A stretch of DNA of 64,000 nt from Dichomitus squalens LYAD-421 SS1. Lineage: Eukaryota > Basidiomycota > Agaricomycetes > Polyporales > Polyporaceae. The notes below the pieces were generated by a model. It made no database searches and was not told where the DNA came from. It worked only from the letters and a program-made list of their open reading frames with translations. The stretch lies in NCBI RefSeq assembly GCF_000275845.1, contig NW_006766917.1, positions 207,033 through 271,032 of the forward strand, given 5' to 3'. Shown here in pieces: positions 23,686-40,995 of the stretch. The translations under genes and the position numbers were made by a program. Position 1 is the stretch's first letter; each line of letters starts with the position of its first letter.

Positions 23686-26344
23686 TTATTTTCTCTTGCA
23701 TGCTTCCAGCGCCTCGACTACTACCTCCGTCATAGCTATCACGCCCTCTTCCTCTTGGGTCCGGCCGATAAGCTGCAGGCCAATCGGCAGGCCGTCAAAC
23801 AGCTCCGGGTCGTCTGAAATCCGGTCTATTCAACCCGAACGTCCTCACGAAAAGGAGTGGGGACGCGAGGTACTCTACAATTAGAGCTGGGGAAGGGACT
23901 CACACATCTTATACACCGCTTCGTCCTCGTGGTTCCTGAACTCGTGCGGAGGCGCAGGATGGTCCACAGTCTTATCGACGGCGGTAACGGAGAAGACGGA
24001 CGCGGTGTAGTCGAGGTAGTTGCACAAGGCTGTGTAGAAGTCGTCTCTGTAAACCATCACATCAGAACAGGGATATAAAGAAAGAACACAAGAAGACGGA
24101 CGAGTTACAGCCGTGGGGACATGCGGGGTAACCAACGGCCGGGCTTATGATCGCGTCAATCGGCCGCCCCGTCCCCGTGCGCGACACCGTGGCCTCCCAA
24201 TGGTCGAGATGGGATTTGCGGAGCGCACGTTTCTCCCTGTGTAGCTGCCATAGCTGTTCACGTCATGAAAGTGTCAGTGTCAGATTGGTCGCAACGGCTG
24301 GAAGATATGCGGAAGGTGAATACACGCCTCATACGCGGAGAGATGCCTGGTCTCGCCCAGGATTGACTTTGCCAGGGGCTCGTCGAGCGCGTACTTATGC
24401 GCGTCCGTCGTCTGGCTCATCGTCTGGATGAGCGGCTCGCCGGAGAGCGCGCAATCGGTGTGGTAGTCGTGGCCGTCGTCCGCGTTGAGGATGCTCACCT
24501 GTCGGATCAATCGCAGCGCATCGCCACACAGGGTCGAGGGCGAGTCAGTACGGGCGTATTCTGTGAAGAATGGGCTGATGAAGGGGAGAAGGGGCCAATG
24601 GAAACAGAAGGAAAGGCCGCAATGGAAGGAAGAAGGAGTGGGGATACGGCGGGCGGGAATAGCGCAGCGCACAAATGGGGGAGTATGGGAAGATGGGAGG
24701 TAAGGACGATGATACGAACGCCGTTCCTGTAGATCTCCAGGTGCCGGTGGTTTTCCCAGTCAATCACTGTTTAACCCGCGGGCGCGCGGGAGAAGGATGC
24801 AGTCAGCGTACTGATACGCATGCGCTGACGTTGGACGGCATTGTCGCAGAAACTTGAGCAATTCCGCAGCGAACATATGCCCTCGAACCCTGCATGGTGC
24901 CAGACGAGTCTACACGAACAAACGCACGCACCGGTATGCCCCGCTGCCTCTAACGCCTTCTTGGTCATGTCGAGCGCGCGAAAGAGCGGGGGATGCGGCT
25001 TAATGACCCCGTTGTCCCACATGAGCGCAAAACACATCTTGGCTCCGCGCCCGCCGTGGTCGCCCAGCGCGTATTCACGCTCTGACCATTCCTTGCGAAT
25101 GCAGAGGGGGTCTTTGCGCCACGGGCGGGCGTCGATGATAGCTTTGACGAATATCTTGACGCCGGAGAGGGAGTTGGCCATTGGGCCGAGCACGGACGAG
25201 ACGCTCTCCTGGCCCTCTTGGGAGTTCACGGCATTACAGTACGGCAGGCGCTCATACGACGGGCGGATGGTGTACAGGCCGCAGAACGCGCTCGGGATAC
25301 GGAGAGACCTGGGAAAATATGTGGAGTTGAGATGGAGGGGCGACGTGGCCCGGGGGCGGTCCGCAGCCAATGACGAGGGGGACACTGAGTGTTAGAGGGG
25401 GTCTGGAGGCCGTGTGTTTGCGAAACGGTGGGACGCACCCGCCGATGTCGGTGCCTACGCCTAGAGGACTGCCTCGCATTGCGAGGAGCGCGCCTTCGCC
25501 GCCCGAGGAGCCGCCAGGGGTCATGTAGCGGTTGTAGGGGTTGGTCGTCCGGCCGAAGACGTGGTTAAAGGTCTCGCCCCACTGTGAAACGTCCGATCTC
25601 GATCAGTAACGCGGTCCGAGGTTTCTTGGCACGGATTGTGGGAGGATTGGGGTGACTGACTTGGAGCGTTTGTGGGACGTTTGTGCGCACGAAAGGGACG
25701 GCGCCGCAGTCGTAGAGGATCTCGACCAGGACGCTGTCGAACTGGGAGATGCGACCTATCCAGCCTGCATAGCCTACGGGGATATGGGTGAGCCGCAATT
25801 GCTTCTGGAAGATGTCTGCAATGAGGCTGGTATACCCATGATGGTCTCCATGCCTTTGAGGCAGAATTGGTCCTTAAGCGAGATTGGCAAGCCGTGCAAG
25901 GGACCGATGGGCTTTCCGTGGGTCTTGAGATAGTCGTCGACTTCTTGTGCACGAGCGAGCGCTCGGTCAACAAAAATCTCGGTTAAGCAGTTGGTCTAGA
26001 AGAGTGGCGGCCAGCCTGCGACGTCAGAAGTGGGTACTGTACGGCAGACAGCGTGGAGAACACACGAGTTGTTGTGCGATGATGGCACGCTTGTAAAACG
26101 CGGTGGTGACCTCGACCGAGGTCCACTGGCATGTGCGAAGCTTCACGAGAATGGTGTCGACGTCGACCGTATCAGTGATCTCGAGTTCGCGCGGGGTTAG
26201 CAGGCCGCAGGTTCTGGGGACGTCAAGCACGTTGCGGCGCTGGTCTGGTGGAGGATTGATTGTCCATGCATTTGGGATCGCGTTTAGCTGCTGCTGTTTA
26301 CGCGCCGCGCACAGTGCCTTCCAATGTTTATCGGACTGAGGCAT
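23686..26344 (-). CDS. Amidase-signature family hydrolase
   Basis: Ser-Ser-Lys amidase of the fungal acetamidase/fatty-acid-amide type. It hydrolyses amides to acid plus ammonia or amine. The substrate is unknown. Ten minus-strand exons fit: 26344-26066, 25995-25836, 25773-25661, 25581-25439, 25308-24932, 24766-24720, 24498-24328, 24253-24109, 24044-23904 and 23825-23686, totalling 571 aa. The catalytic Lys is in GLPISLKDQFC, the cis-Ser in TPGGSSGGEGALLA and the nucleophile Ser in VGTDIGGSLRIP. The tail DGLPIGLQLIGRTQEEE is typical. The long intron 24719-24499 has a weak GTTCGT donor, and another exon might lie within it. The intron 24327-24254 appears to use a GC donor. There is no signal peptide, so it is probably cytosolic. 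It is divergent from the Bni4-like gene. Confidence 0.88.
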
Positions 26345-27389
26345 GATCGAGGGGCGATGTGAGTGCTTGCAAGCGGGAACCTGCTTGAGATGTCGACAAG
26401 GGTCTGAGGCAAGCTCACTTGGAAGCGGACGCGATCGGGATCTGGTGAGAGATAAGATAAGATGCGGCTACTATTCCCCGCAGATTGCAAGCAGATCTCA
26501 GATGCGCTTCTCGCGGCACTCCACGTCCACACGTCTGGGTCGTCATCGCCTGCCAAGTACTTTGGGCCCGCCGCTGAGTGCTCGGTGTCTGCTGCCTGCC
26601 AGTATTTGCATTCTCATGTCAAGTGGATAGGACGTTGTACCTGCATGTACAATAGCCAGTGTACTCATAACAAAAGTGCCTGCCGTGGCAGTCACTGTTG
26701 GGATCACAAGGGAAGCATCAAGGCTTAGTGCAGAAGGTCGTGATCGTTCGCTGTCGGGACACCGCGAGCGGCTGCGGCCGGGCAGTCTGCAGTGTATTCT
26801 TGTCTTCGGGAGGATTGTCCCGGCCAGGTGGCTACTGCGCGCCCTCCTGGGCCTCCTCTCCCTGCCTGGCGCTGGAGCATCGTCGACGAGCACACGATGA
26901 TCACACAGTGCGAGGGATCTGCATGGCCTGTGCGAGGACACACAGCAGCCTCTGTGAGCTGATGGTTGCGGACCTTGAGCTGCGCACGCGGGAGATGAGT
27001 TGTGAATCAGGAAATATCGGATGTTTGTCGCTGTTTGTCTGGCGTGGCACCGGCTGGGGAGATGCGATTGCACGGCGCCTGTCCTCGTCGTCGTCGTTGT
27101 CGTTGCCGTTGACGTTGCCCCCACCGTTGGCCAGCCTGTTCACTCCTCCGAACGGGCTCCAGCGACCCCCTCAAGCCCCGCCTCTCATCTTTCTTCATTC
27201 TTTTCCTTTTTCCCTCCTTAAAACGTTCGCCTGGACTTTCTGTGCGTGAGCTTGATGCTGCTCTGACCGTATCTAACCCTTGTCTTTCGCCGTTGTCATC
27301 CCCGTCGCCCTCTGCAACCCCTTACACGACACCCTCCCCACTCTCCACGCATAGTCAAGTTCAAGCTTCTTCCGCTCGACGCGTAGTCC
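26345..27389. promoter_or_regulatory. Divergent promoter region, amidase and Bni4-like gene
   Basis: About 1 kb between divergent start codons. Near 27080-27120 there is an imperfect GTC/GTT trinucleotide tract, and 27180-27370 is strongly CT-rich directly before the Bni4-like ATG. No exon is supported; the open frames on both strands here overlap and lack motifs. Confidence 0.45.
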
Positions 27390-30226
27390 ATGGCCGTTCT
27401 TGCCCCTCAAGACTGGCATCCACCTAGAGATCATATCATGGACGCGCCCTCCCCAAACGCCATCAACCCATCCGTACCCCGTCAGCGCTCCTCGCCCGCG
27501 AACGAACATTCTCTCGCTCAGTCCCCCATGTCTCAACAGCAGCCATACCCGTATCCCGTCCAGCAGCAGCAGGCGGCTTGGGCCCCGCCTCCCCAGCAGT
27601 TCTACCCTCAGTTCTATCAAAACCCCCATCAGCAGCCGTACCCGATGCATGGCCATCCTGGCCATCCTCCGCAGGGACAGATGCCTTACTACGATCCTGC
27701 CAACGCCCAGCTCGCTCAGTGGGCGTACCAGCAGATGATGTTTAACGCACAGCAGCAGGCGCATCAAATGTCCCAGATGAACGGCATGAACAGTCAACGA
27801 GGGCGCAACGGTGGGAACCCAAATCCCGACTACTTTGCACAGAGCCCTATGTCTGGCTTCAGCCCGTTCCCCAGTGGCACGCCGCCTCCTCCCCATCCCT
27901 CCCAGCTGCCGATGGGCTACTCTCCTACTCCTTCCGAGCAGGGTTCCCAGTATGCAGGCTACCATCCCTACCGCCGCCCACAGCGTCAAGGTTCGTCCAA
28001 CCATGATCCCGACTGGCGTTCCGGATCACAGCATTCCGGACCGTTCAAGCCTCCTTACGCACACGCAGACGCAGCTGGCTCCTCGACTTCGGTCAATTCT
28101 GGCTCTTCTCAATCTGGTAGTCAACGGCAACGCACAAATAGCAACCAGGGCCCGAGCGCTGGTGGCAGCGGTTCTGCGCCCTCCCCAGCACACTCACATT
28201 CCAAACAGGCTAGTAGCAGATCCAACACCTCTGGTTCAACGCCCCCGCCTGCCACCAACGGTGCTGCACCGCCTCCCCGTGTTCACCAACGCACCGGTTC
28301 GTCCTCATCCAACGCATCTGCCAGGCTCGCTGCACCCTCCACCACTCCGACGTCATCAAACGCTGCCCCAGTCAACCTGCGAAAACCGTCTCCGTTGTCC
28401 CAAGGCACGTTTACGGCGGCCGAGAAACGCATGTCACGAGACGACAGTGATCTGGCTGCGATGCTCGAGACCTCGGGTGGACCTCGGAGTAGCGGTCTGA
28501 AAGGGCGGCTACGACGGGCGCTCTCCCTGAATGCCAACGCGACGCTGCACGAGGAGGCCGACGAGGATGTGACGACCAGGCTTAATACTCCTCGCCCAAG
28601 CCAGTCCAGCATCGGCTCGAGCGCGACGCTTGCCATGGATGACGGTGACTCGACGGCCACGGTTCAGAAAAAGAAGTCGCGGTCGTTGTTCAACAACAAG
28701 TTCAATCGCTCGACGGACAACATCTCCCTTTCGTCGACGATGTCGTCCGCCTCGATGGTCATCAGGAAGCTCGGTTCGATCGGGAAGCTTGCGCGGCGGA
28801 ACTCGCTCGCGGGCATCACGTCCCTGTTTAAGGACAAGAAGGACAAGGACGAGGAGGAGGGCGCCACGGGAAAGAAGGACAAAGACAAGAAGAAGAAGAA
28901 GGGCGAGAAGGCGGCCGCTGCTGACCCCAGTGTCTCCCATGTCACCGCTGAGCTTGACCGTTCTGACTGGACCTCGAGCCCGGACATGGCTGGCCTGAGT
29001 CCCGCTGCACGTCTCGCGCGGCAGCACACGCTCAAGACCAACGCCGAGGCGGCTGCAAAGGCCAAGGCTGAGGCTGAGGCCCGGGCCGCCGCGCAGGCTC
29101 AGGGTGCGAACTTGCCGACCACTTGGGAGAAGAACACGACGAACAGACAGGGCGAGAACTCCCCCGCCAAGATCGGGAGCTCGTCGAAGGTTGGTGAAAA
29201 CGGGATGCGCGTCGTCGTCGAGCATGATGATTCGGACAGCGGGAGTGACGGTGGGCATGATAATCATGCTCAGAGCTATAACATCGAGGGCTGGGAGGAT
29301 GACGAAGACTGGGGCGAGGCACATGAGGACGAGGATGTTACTATCAGGCAGGCGTTGGACAACGCGAGTTTGGAGGAGGATGAGGACATGGAGCCTTGGG
29401 CTATCAACGTCCGCCGGAGTATCGAGCGGACGCGTAAGCCGGCGAAGGGCATCCTGAAGAGTGCGTGCATTGTCCTTGTAGAATGTCCCTTCTGATTGGT
29501 CTCGATTCACACAGAACCCGCAGACGGGACGGACTACACCCAGGACGCCTACCTCCCGCCGAACCCGTCGTTCACGAGGACACGGTCGAACTCGTACGAC
29601 TCGGCCCCGCCCTCAACAGAGCTGCCGCCGCTCGGTCACCTCCCGGCATCGGACCCTGCGCAGATCGATGGGCTGCACAAATCTCATGGATCGGCCAACG
29701 GACACTCTCCGCAGACTTCGACCACCTTCCTTCCTCCTTTGTCGTTCGACTCGAAAGGATTGGCACTAGAGTCCCCGACGAAGGAAGGTCCGGCCGAGCC
29801 CGCCTCCGTGTCGGGTCCTTCATCCTCGGAGAAGGAAAAGGAGAAGGAGAAGGACAAAGAGAAGGGTACACTGTTCACCCACCCGAACTCTTCCGCTCCA
29901 GCGCTGTCAACCATATCCTCGGCCAACCCTCCCACACTCACACATCGCTCCGCCACGGCGCCTGCGAAGCGTCTGGCGTTCGCATCGAATCTGTCCGTGT
30001 ACGACACCTTCCCGGCAACAGTGTACGACAGGCGTAGCGAGCCCGCGACGTGGAGCAGGTTAACGCCGGCGCTGGCGCAGCGTATCAAGGAAGAGCTTAA
30101 CTCGTATAAGATGGAGGAGATGGAGGTGCACGCCGCTAGTCGTGTCCAGTACGTCTCTCTATCCTTTTTACGCGGTGATCGTTGCTCATGCCTTCATGCT
30201 GCCGCAGTACACAATTCTTTGTATGA
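27390..30226 (+). CDS. Bni4-like septum/chitin-synthase scaffold
   Basis: Large, mostly disordered protein of 907 aa in three exons (27390-29460, 29515-30148, 30208-30226). The N-terminal third is rich in Gln, Pro and Ser. A basic segment (RRALSLNANATL, KLARRNSLAGITSLF) and a Lys/Asp/Glu-rich stretch follow. The conserved part is the C-terminus. It has RLAFASNLSVYDTF, which fits an RVxF-type PP1-docking site, followed by RIKEELNSYKMEEMEVH and the terminal HTQFFV built across the last intron. Yeast Bni4 has the same C-terminal block, and there it recruits PP1 (Glc7) and links chitin synthase III to septins at the bud neck. That role is inferred here by homology. The last exon codes only about six residues and the stop, and would be easy to miss. 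Confidence 0.8.
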
Positions 30227-31381
30227 CGCGGCGGACGTGATTTGGTCGTTCTCGTCTCGTGTCGCTTTAATCTTTTGCTGTCCATCTTACGCTTGACAAC
30301 GTTCTTAGTCACAGTCCTAGTCGGAGCACCCGTACTTTTCCATGTTTGTTCCCGGCCCCCCATCCCCATTTTCCCCTCCGCTTCTTCTCCCGTTCATTAT
30401 CGTTTATTTTCAAATCCCTACCCCCACCCAGCCCCGGTTCCGTTTCATCTCTACATATTCGTGCACGACCCTCGGCTATTTTGGATCAAACATCCGTGGT
30501 CTTTGATCTCATCCAAGTTATAGTATACCCCTCAGGCCTCAATCCTCACGTGTAATACTATGACGCACGTCGCCCGGTCATTACAGTACACAGATGTACG
30601 CTGCGTCGTACGTCGCCGATCTGCATCTCATTATCACACGCTCGCTCACCACACATTGTCAGTCTCCTTGCATTTGATCGGTATCGGTATCTGTCGAGTA
30701 TAGCGGTACATGGACGGACCTTCTGGGAGAAAGTCTTTGCTGCCGCAGGCTCCCTCGTATCTCGACTACACATCGATGTCGAGTTCCATAGCCCACTAGT
30801 ATTTGCGCAGTCGCCCTGCCCGCTGCCGCTGTCGTGTCTATTACTAGTAACTACATTGCATGCTTCCATACGGCTCGTTCTCCTTCCCCATTTCCCATCT
30901 CGTGCTCGCCCTTCTCGCACCACGCGCCTCGTACACGATTACAACCACTACTACAATCTCATCCCGGCTAAAACCCAACTGCTCCGACCGCTTCGGTCGT
31001 TCTGGCTTCTGATTCTTCTGGTCCTTGGCGTGTTATCTTATTGGTGTAGGTGGCGGTTTCGAGCGAGACACGCGCTTAAGGTATTGCGTAGCTAGCTGGT
31101 CAACGTCTTACTTTCTCAGTGGCCGCTTCTATGCGTTGGCTTGGTGTGCTTGTGCGTACGTGATTAATGTTAAGAGACGAGTCGACTGCGCAGACGACAT
31201 TTTGAACTTCGAGGGGTGTGGAGTTAATATTGTCATACAAGCCATAGTCTAACATACGAGTCCATCCATAAGATTACAAGCCTGGGTCCTATCAATACGC
31301 ATCCGCCGTCTCGAGCCGAGTCGCTCGATGAGCCTCTTCTCCCGCACCGCGCGCAGCATGCGACATGGGCTCACTGACGGC
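30227..31381. other. Convergent intergenic region, no gene seen
   Basis: A stretch of 1.15 kb between the 3' ends of the Bni4-like gene and VPS27. Frames up to about 120 codons are open but lack motifs and exon-like continuity. It may hold long 3' UTRs or an unrecognised noncoding RNA. Confidence 0.4.
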
Positions 31382-33817
31382 TCACAAGTCGATGAGCAGC
31401 GCCTCCTTGCGCTCCGGCTCTGGCGGGCCCGTAGCGTAGTACGCCTGCGGCTGGGGCGGCGTGTTCGGCACCTGAGGGAAGCTCGGCAGGGGTACGGACA
31501 TCTGCTGGAGGTACTGCAGCTGCGAGGGCGCGTGCGACGAGACCGTGTTTGCGCGAGCGAGGCCGTTGACGTTGGGAGCGGCAGGTTGTTGGGCTGGAGG
31601 CGCCGGGGCGCGGTAGCCGCTCACGGTGTTGTGCCGGGAGAGCGGGGGGGCCTGGGGTTGCTGCTGCTGCTGTGAGGCATATTGAGGATGCGACGAGGCG
31701 GTCGAAGGTTGTGGAGGTGCAGACGCAGCTTGGGGTGCTTGTGGGACGGGCTGGTACGTAGCCGGGGCAGGGGTAGGAGGGGCGCCGTACTGCTGCACGG
31801 AGACAGGTGGTGGTGAGACGGCAGAGAATGGTAAGCCTTCCTGACCGTAGCGAGATTGAATGACCGGAGAACCAGGAGAGAGGATAGGTGCGGTGGCGGC
31901 CTGGTACATCTGCTGTGGGGGATGTTCGCTGGCTGGGGACGTGATGTAGGCGCCAGAGGGCTGGGAGACAGGTGCGAGTGTCGGGGAGAAGTATGACTGG
32001 GCTGGTACTGGCGTTGAAGGTACCTGCTGGGGTGCCTGCTGCCACTGTTCGTACGCGCCGTTGATGGGCTGATACTGCGTGGAGTAGCCCGACGGGGGAG
32101 ACTGCTGTTGAGGTACGGTAGAAGGGCCAGCTGTTCTCCATTGAGGACGCTCGAGCTGCTCCGTGAGCAATTTGTCGTAGAGTCTGACGGCTTGTGAGAG
32201 CTTCTCATGCATCTCGACGAGCATCTCTATACCAGCTGATCAGTCGCTCAGCAGATCATGGCGGCGAAGTTGAAAGACGCACGCTCTTTACGACTGGTAT
32301 CGTTCAAGCTCATTGCAAGCTTGGGCCTCAGCGCGTTTGCCTTGTCGTACAGCTCTGTTACCGCGGGATATCTAGACAAGTCCCTTCCCCCCTGAGCCTG
32401 GACTTGCTCCACCGTTTGATTGAACGTCAAGATGGCGTCCGTTTCCAGCACCTCTAGGTCGTAATTGGGTATAGTAGGTAATCGTGGCTTCGGCGTTGCG
32501 CTCGAAGGAGGATACGACTGAGCATATCTGGGAGTGACTTGCTGTTCCGCCATGAACCTCTCTGACGCGTCAATCACAATCGGTGCGCTAGGCTTAGGCG
32601 CGTTTGCCTCGCGCAAGCTAGCCTCGATGGCAGCCTTAAGGTCCGGATCATCCTCTTCTTCTCGAGAGTATGACGAGGATGCGTAAGAGCGCGTAGAATT
32701 GTCAACCAGCGGTGGCTCAGACGTTTGCCAGGATGAAGGGGAAGGGACGTAGCCAGGGCGACGACCACCAGCCGCGCCAACTTCTTCGAGAGATAGCTGA
32801 ATCGCACGTTGCAGTTCAGAGTCATATAGGTCGCGAGCGGAGCGGTGTCGCGAGGTCGAGACGCTTTGGGATGATCTGTGGGTCCTGTGGACAGCCATTG
32901 TCAAGATAGGAAGGTAGAACAGATTTCATTTCGGACATACTTGTGGGCCTTCTTGTGAAGCTTGTTGTAACACGTATCACACACTCGAACCTCCTGCGTG
33001 ATGCCGAAGTGTGGCAAGGGCATAGACTTGGACGAACATGCTTGGTCAAAGACCTGGCCGCAGTTGCGACAATGGTGCTTGCGGTTTGTAAACGTGAAAG
33101 GTGTCCGACAGCGAAGGCAAACGTCCGAATCAATCCATTCGGGCGCTGTCTGGGTGTCCACCATTGCTGATGCAGTGACAGCGGGATCACGGGGAGGAAA
33201 GTTGAAGCCTGAGAGGACAGGCTGCGTTACGACACCAGCTCTGTTGTCACTCTGCGACACTTACCTTCGCGCTGGAGTGTCTTATACACCTCGCCCACGT
33301 AACTCAAACTTGGCTTGCCCTCGAACGCGGTCGCCCAGTCCTGCACGTAGCGGAGGATCTTGTTCTTGACGTCATGATTCAGAGTGGGCATCTTGAGTAT
33401 CGAGACGAGGTTATCCATGAACTCCCTGGAGGCGATCTCCGCAAGGAAGGGGTCGCCGCCATTCTTGACACAGACGTCGGTCAACTGAAATGTGTATGAG
33501 CAAGGCTGAGTAACGACTGCGCGCTTGGTACACGTACGCTGAGTGCGAGTAACTGGACGTTGGGGTTCTTGTGGCCAAGTCGCCGCTTGAGGGCGCGCAT
33601 AGCATCCTTAGGCTGGACGGACTTGGAACGGATCTGGTCGCATATCTCAAGGTTGAGGGCGATATCTTCTGAACCGCTTGGCAGCAACTCGGAGGTTGCC
33701 TTGTCTGGAGATCGAGGCGAGTTGAATGGACCGCCACAACGGGATTGTAGGAGACATACCAATGGCATCGTCAAGCTGAGAGGTTCCCCAAAGTAACGAA
33801 CTGAGATATGAAGTCAT
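31382..33817 (-). CDS. VPS27: Vps27/Hrs, ESCRT-0 subunit
   Basis: Endosomal adaptor that binds PI3P, ubiquitinated cargo and clathrin and starts ESCRT sorting. Six minus-strand exons (33817-33760, 33704-33538, 33484-33265, 33208-32941, 32884-32283, 32226-31382) give 719 aa. The VHS domain comes first ([12 protein letters not shown], then [10 protein letters not shown]). A FYVE finger carries [20 protein letters not shown] and VCDTC, including the R-K-H-H-C-R core. Two ubiquitin-interacting motifs follow ([12 protein letters not shown] and [12 protein letters not shown]), then a GAT-like helical region ([20 protein letters not shown]). The tail is rich in Gln and Pro, and the final residues LLIDL form a clathrin box. 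The exon joins restore LALS/LTDV and AHK/THRSS. It diverges from RPB1 across 315 bp. Confidence 0.95.
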
Positions 33818-34132
33818 TGTGAATTGGAAGCAACCAGGTGGTCGTCGGTTTGTGAGGGAGCGGCGCCTGGCTGAGACGGCCAAGGCTGCGGGGGTAGCGC
33901 GTGACGGCGACTGTGACTGCTTTGTCACTGAGTCGCGGTTCCGGCGTCGTGAGCGTTGGCTGAGTCCACCTGCTCCTTGTCCTCGACCACGTCGACGACG
34001 TTGGTCTCCCCCCATCCTCCGTCCTTCTACTTCTCTCTCTCGCCGTCTTCTATACCTGGGGGTCTCTTTTTGCTCTGCTGACACCTTCTGCGTGCTCTTC
34101 CCGTCTCCTTTTCCTGTCCCCTGTCGCCCACC
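33818..34132. promoter_or_regulatory. Divergent promoter, VPS27 and RPB1
   Basis: Only 315 bp separate the two divergent start codons, so this interval must serve both genes. The RPB1-proximal third (34010-34125) is CT-rich. I see no TATA consensus, as is common for housekeeping promoters. Confidence 0.6.
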
Positions 34133-40458
<6,326 letters not shown>

Positions 40459-40995
40459 AACTCAGTATATATAGTACACGCCACAGGGATTCTTGACCTT
40501 AGTCGAACTTCATCGTGATCTAGCTCTCTCACAACGCAAACCATGTAGATTAATTGACTCCATCAGTACTACAGTATTATAACGTCTCGCCAGTGCCCAT
40601 GTTTATTGATAGCTGTTGCATGTTTGAATGACAGCTGTTGTGGGTATACTGGACTGTTGGTGTGCGTCTGCAGCTTGAGAAGAAGTCGTTTCTGGGTGAC
40701 TGTACGCCTATATCAATGCCACTCGGATAGCGATCAGATGGGGAAGTTGAGGATGAACACGAGTGAACGTTGGACGCTGGTGAACGCGGTGAGAACTGGG
40801 CCGCATGCGCAGCTGGAGAGACGGTGGCGGAGAGTTACCGTAAGAGGCAAGAGCGCGCTCGCCCTGGCTAGGGATTGCGCAGACAGGCCACCTCTTCGTC
40901 ATTCACCGTCCACGTCCATTTCGGCCACTACCTCGACGTTGCCTGGCAGCGTCCTCTCTCTATTTGCTGGACCTGCCGGATAAGGTTTCGCAAGA
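40459..40995. other. Intergenic region between RPB1 and VPS35
   Basis: A same-strand spacer of 537 bp containing the RPB1 3' UTR and the VPS35 promoter. The open frame at 40606-40983 lacks any family signal and is not called. Confidence 0.45.

Noticed and set aside
27273..28004. 243-codon minus-strand frame over the Bni4 start region
   Set aside because: It is antisense to a low-complexity Gln/Pro-rich coding exon and the CT-rich leader.
28509..29510. 333-codon open frame antisense to the Bni4-like gene
   Set aside because: It is the mirror of a GC-rich, codon-biased exon, with no motif of its own and no splice continuity.
40606..40983. 125-codon frame between RPB1 and VPS35
   Set aside because: No motif, no splice partner, and it lies within expected 3' UTR and promoter sequence.
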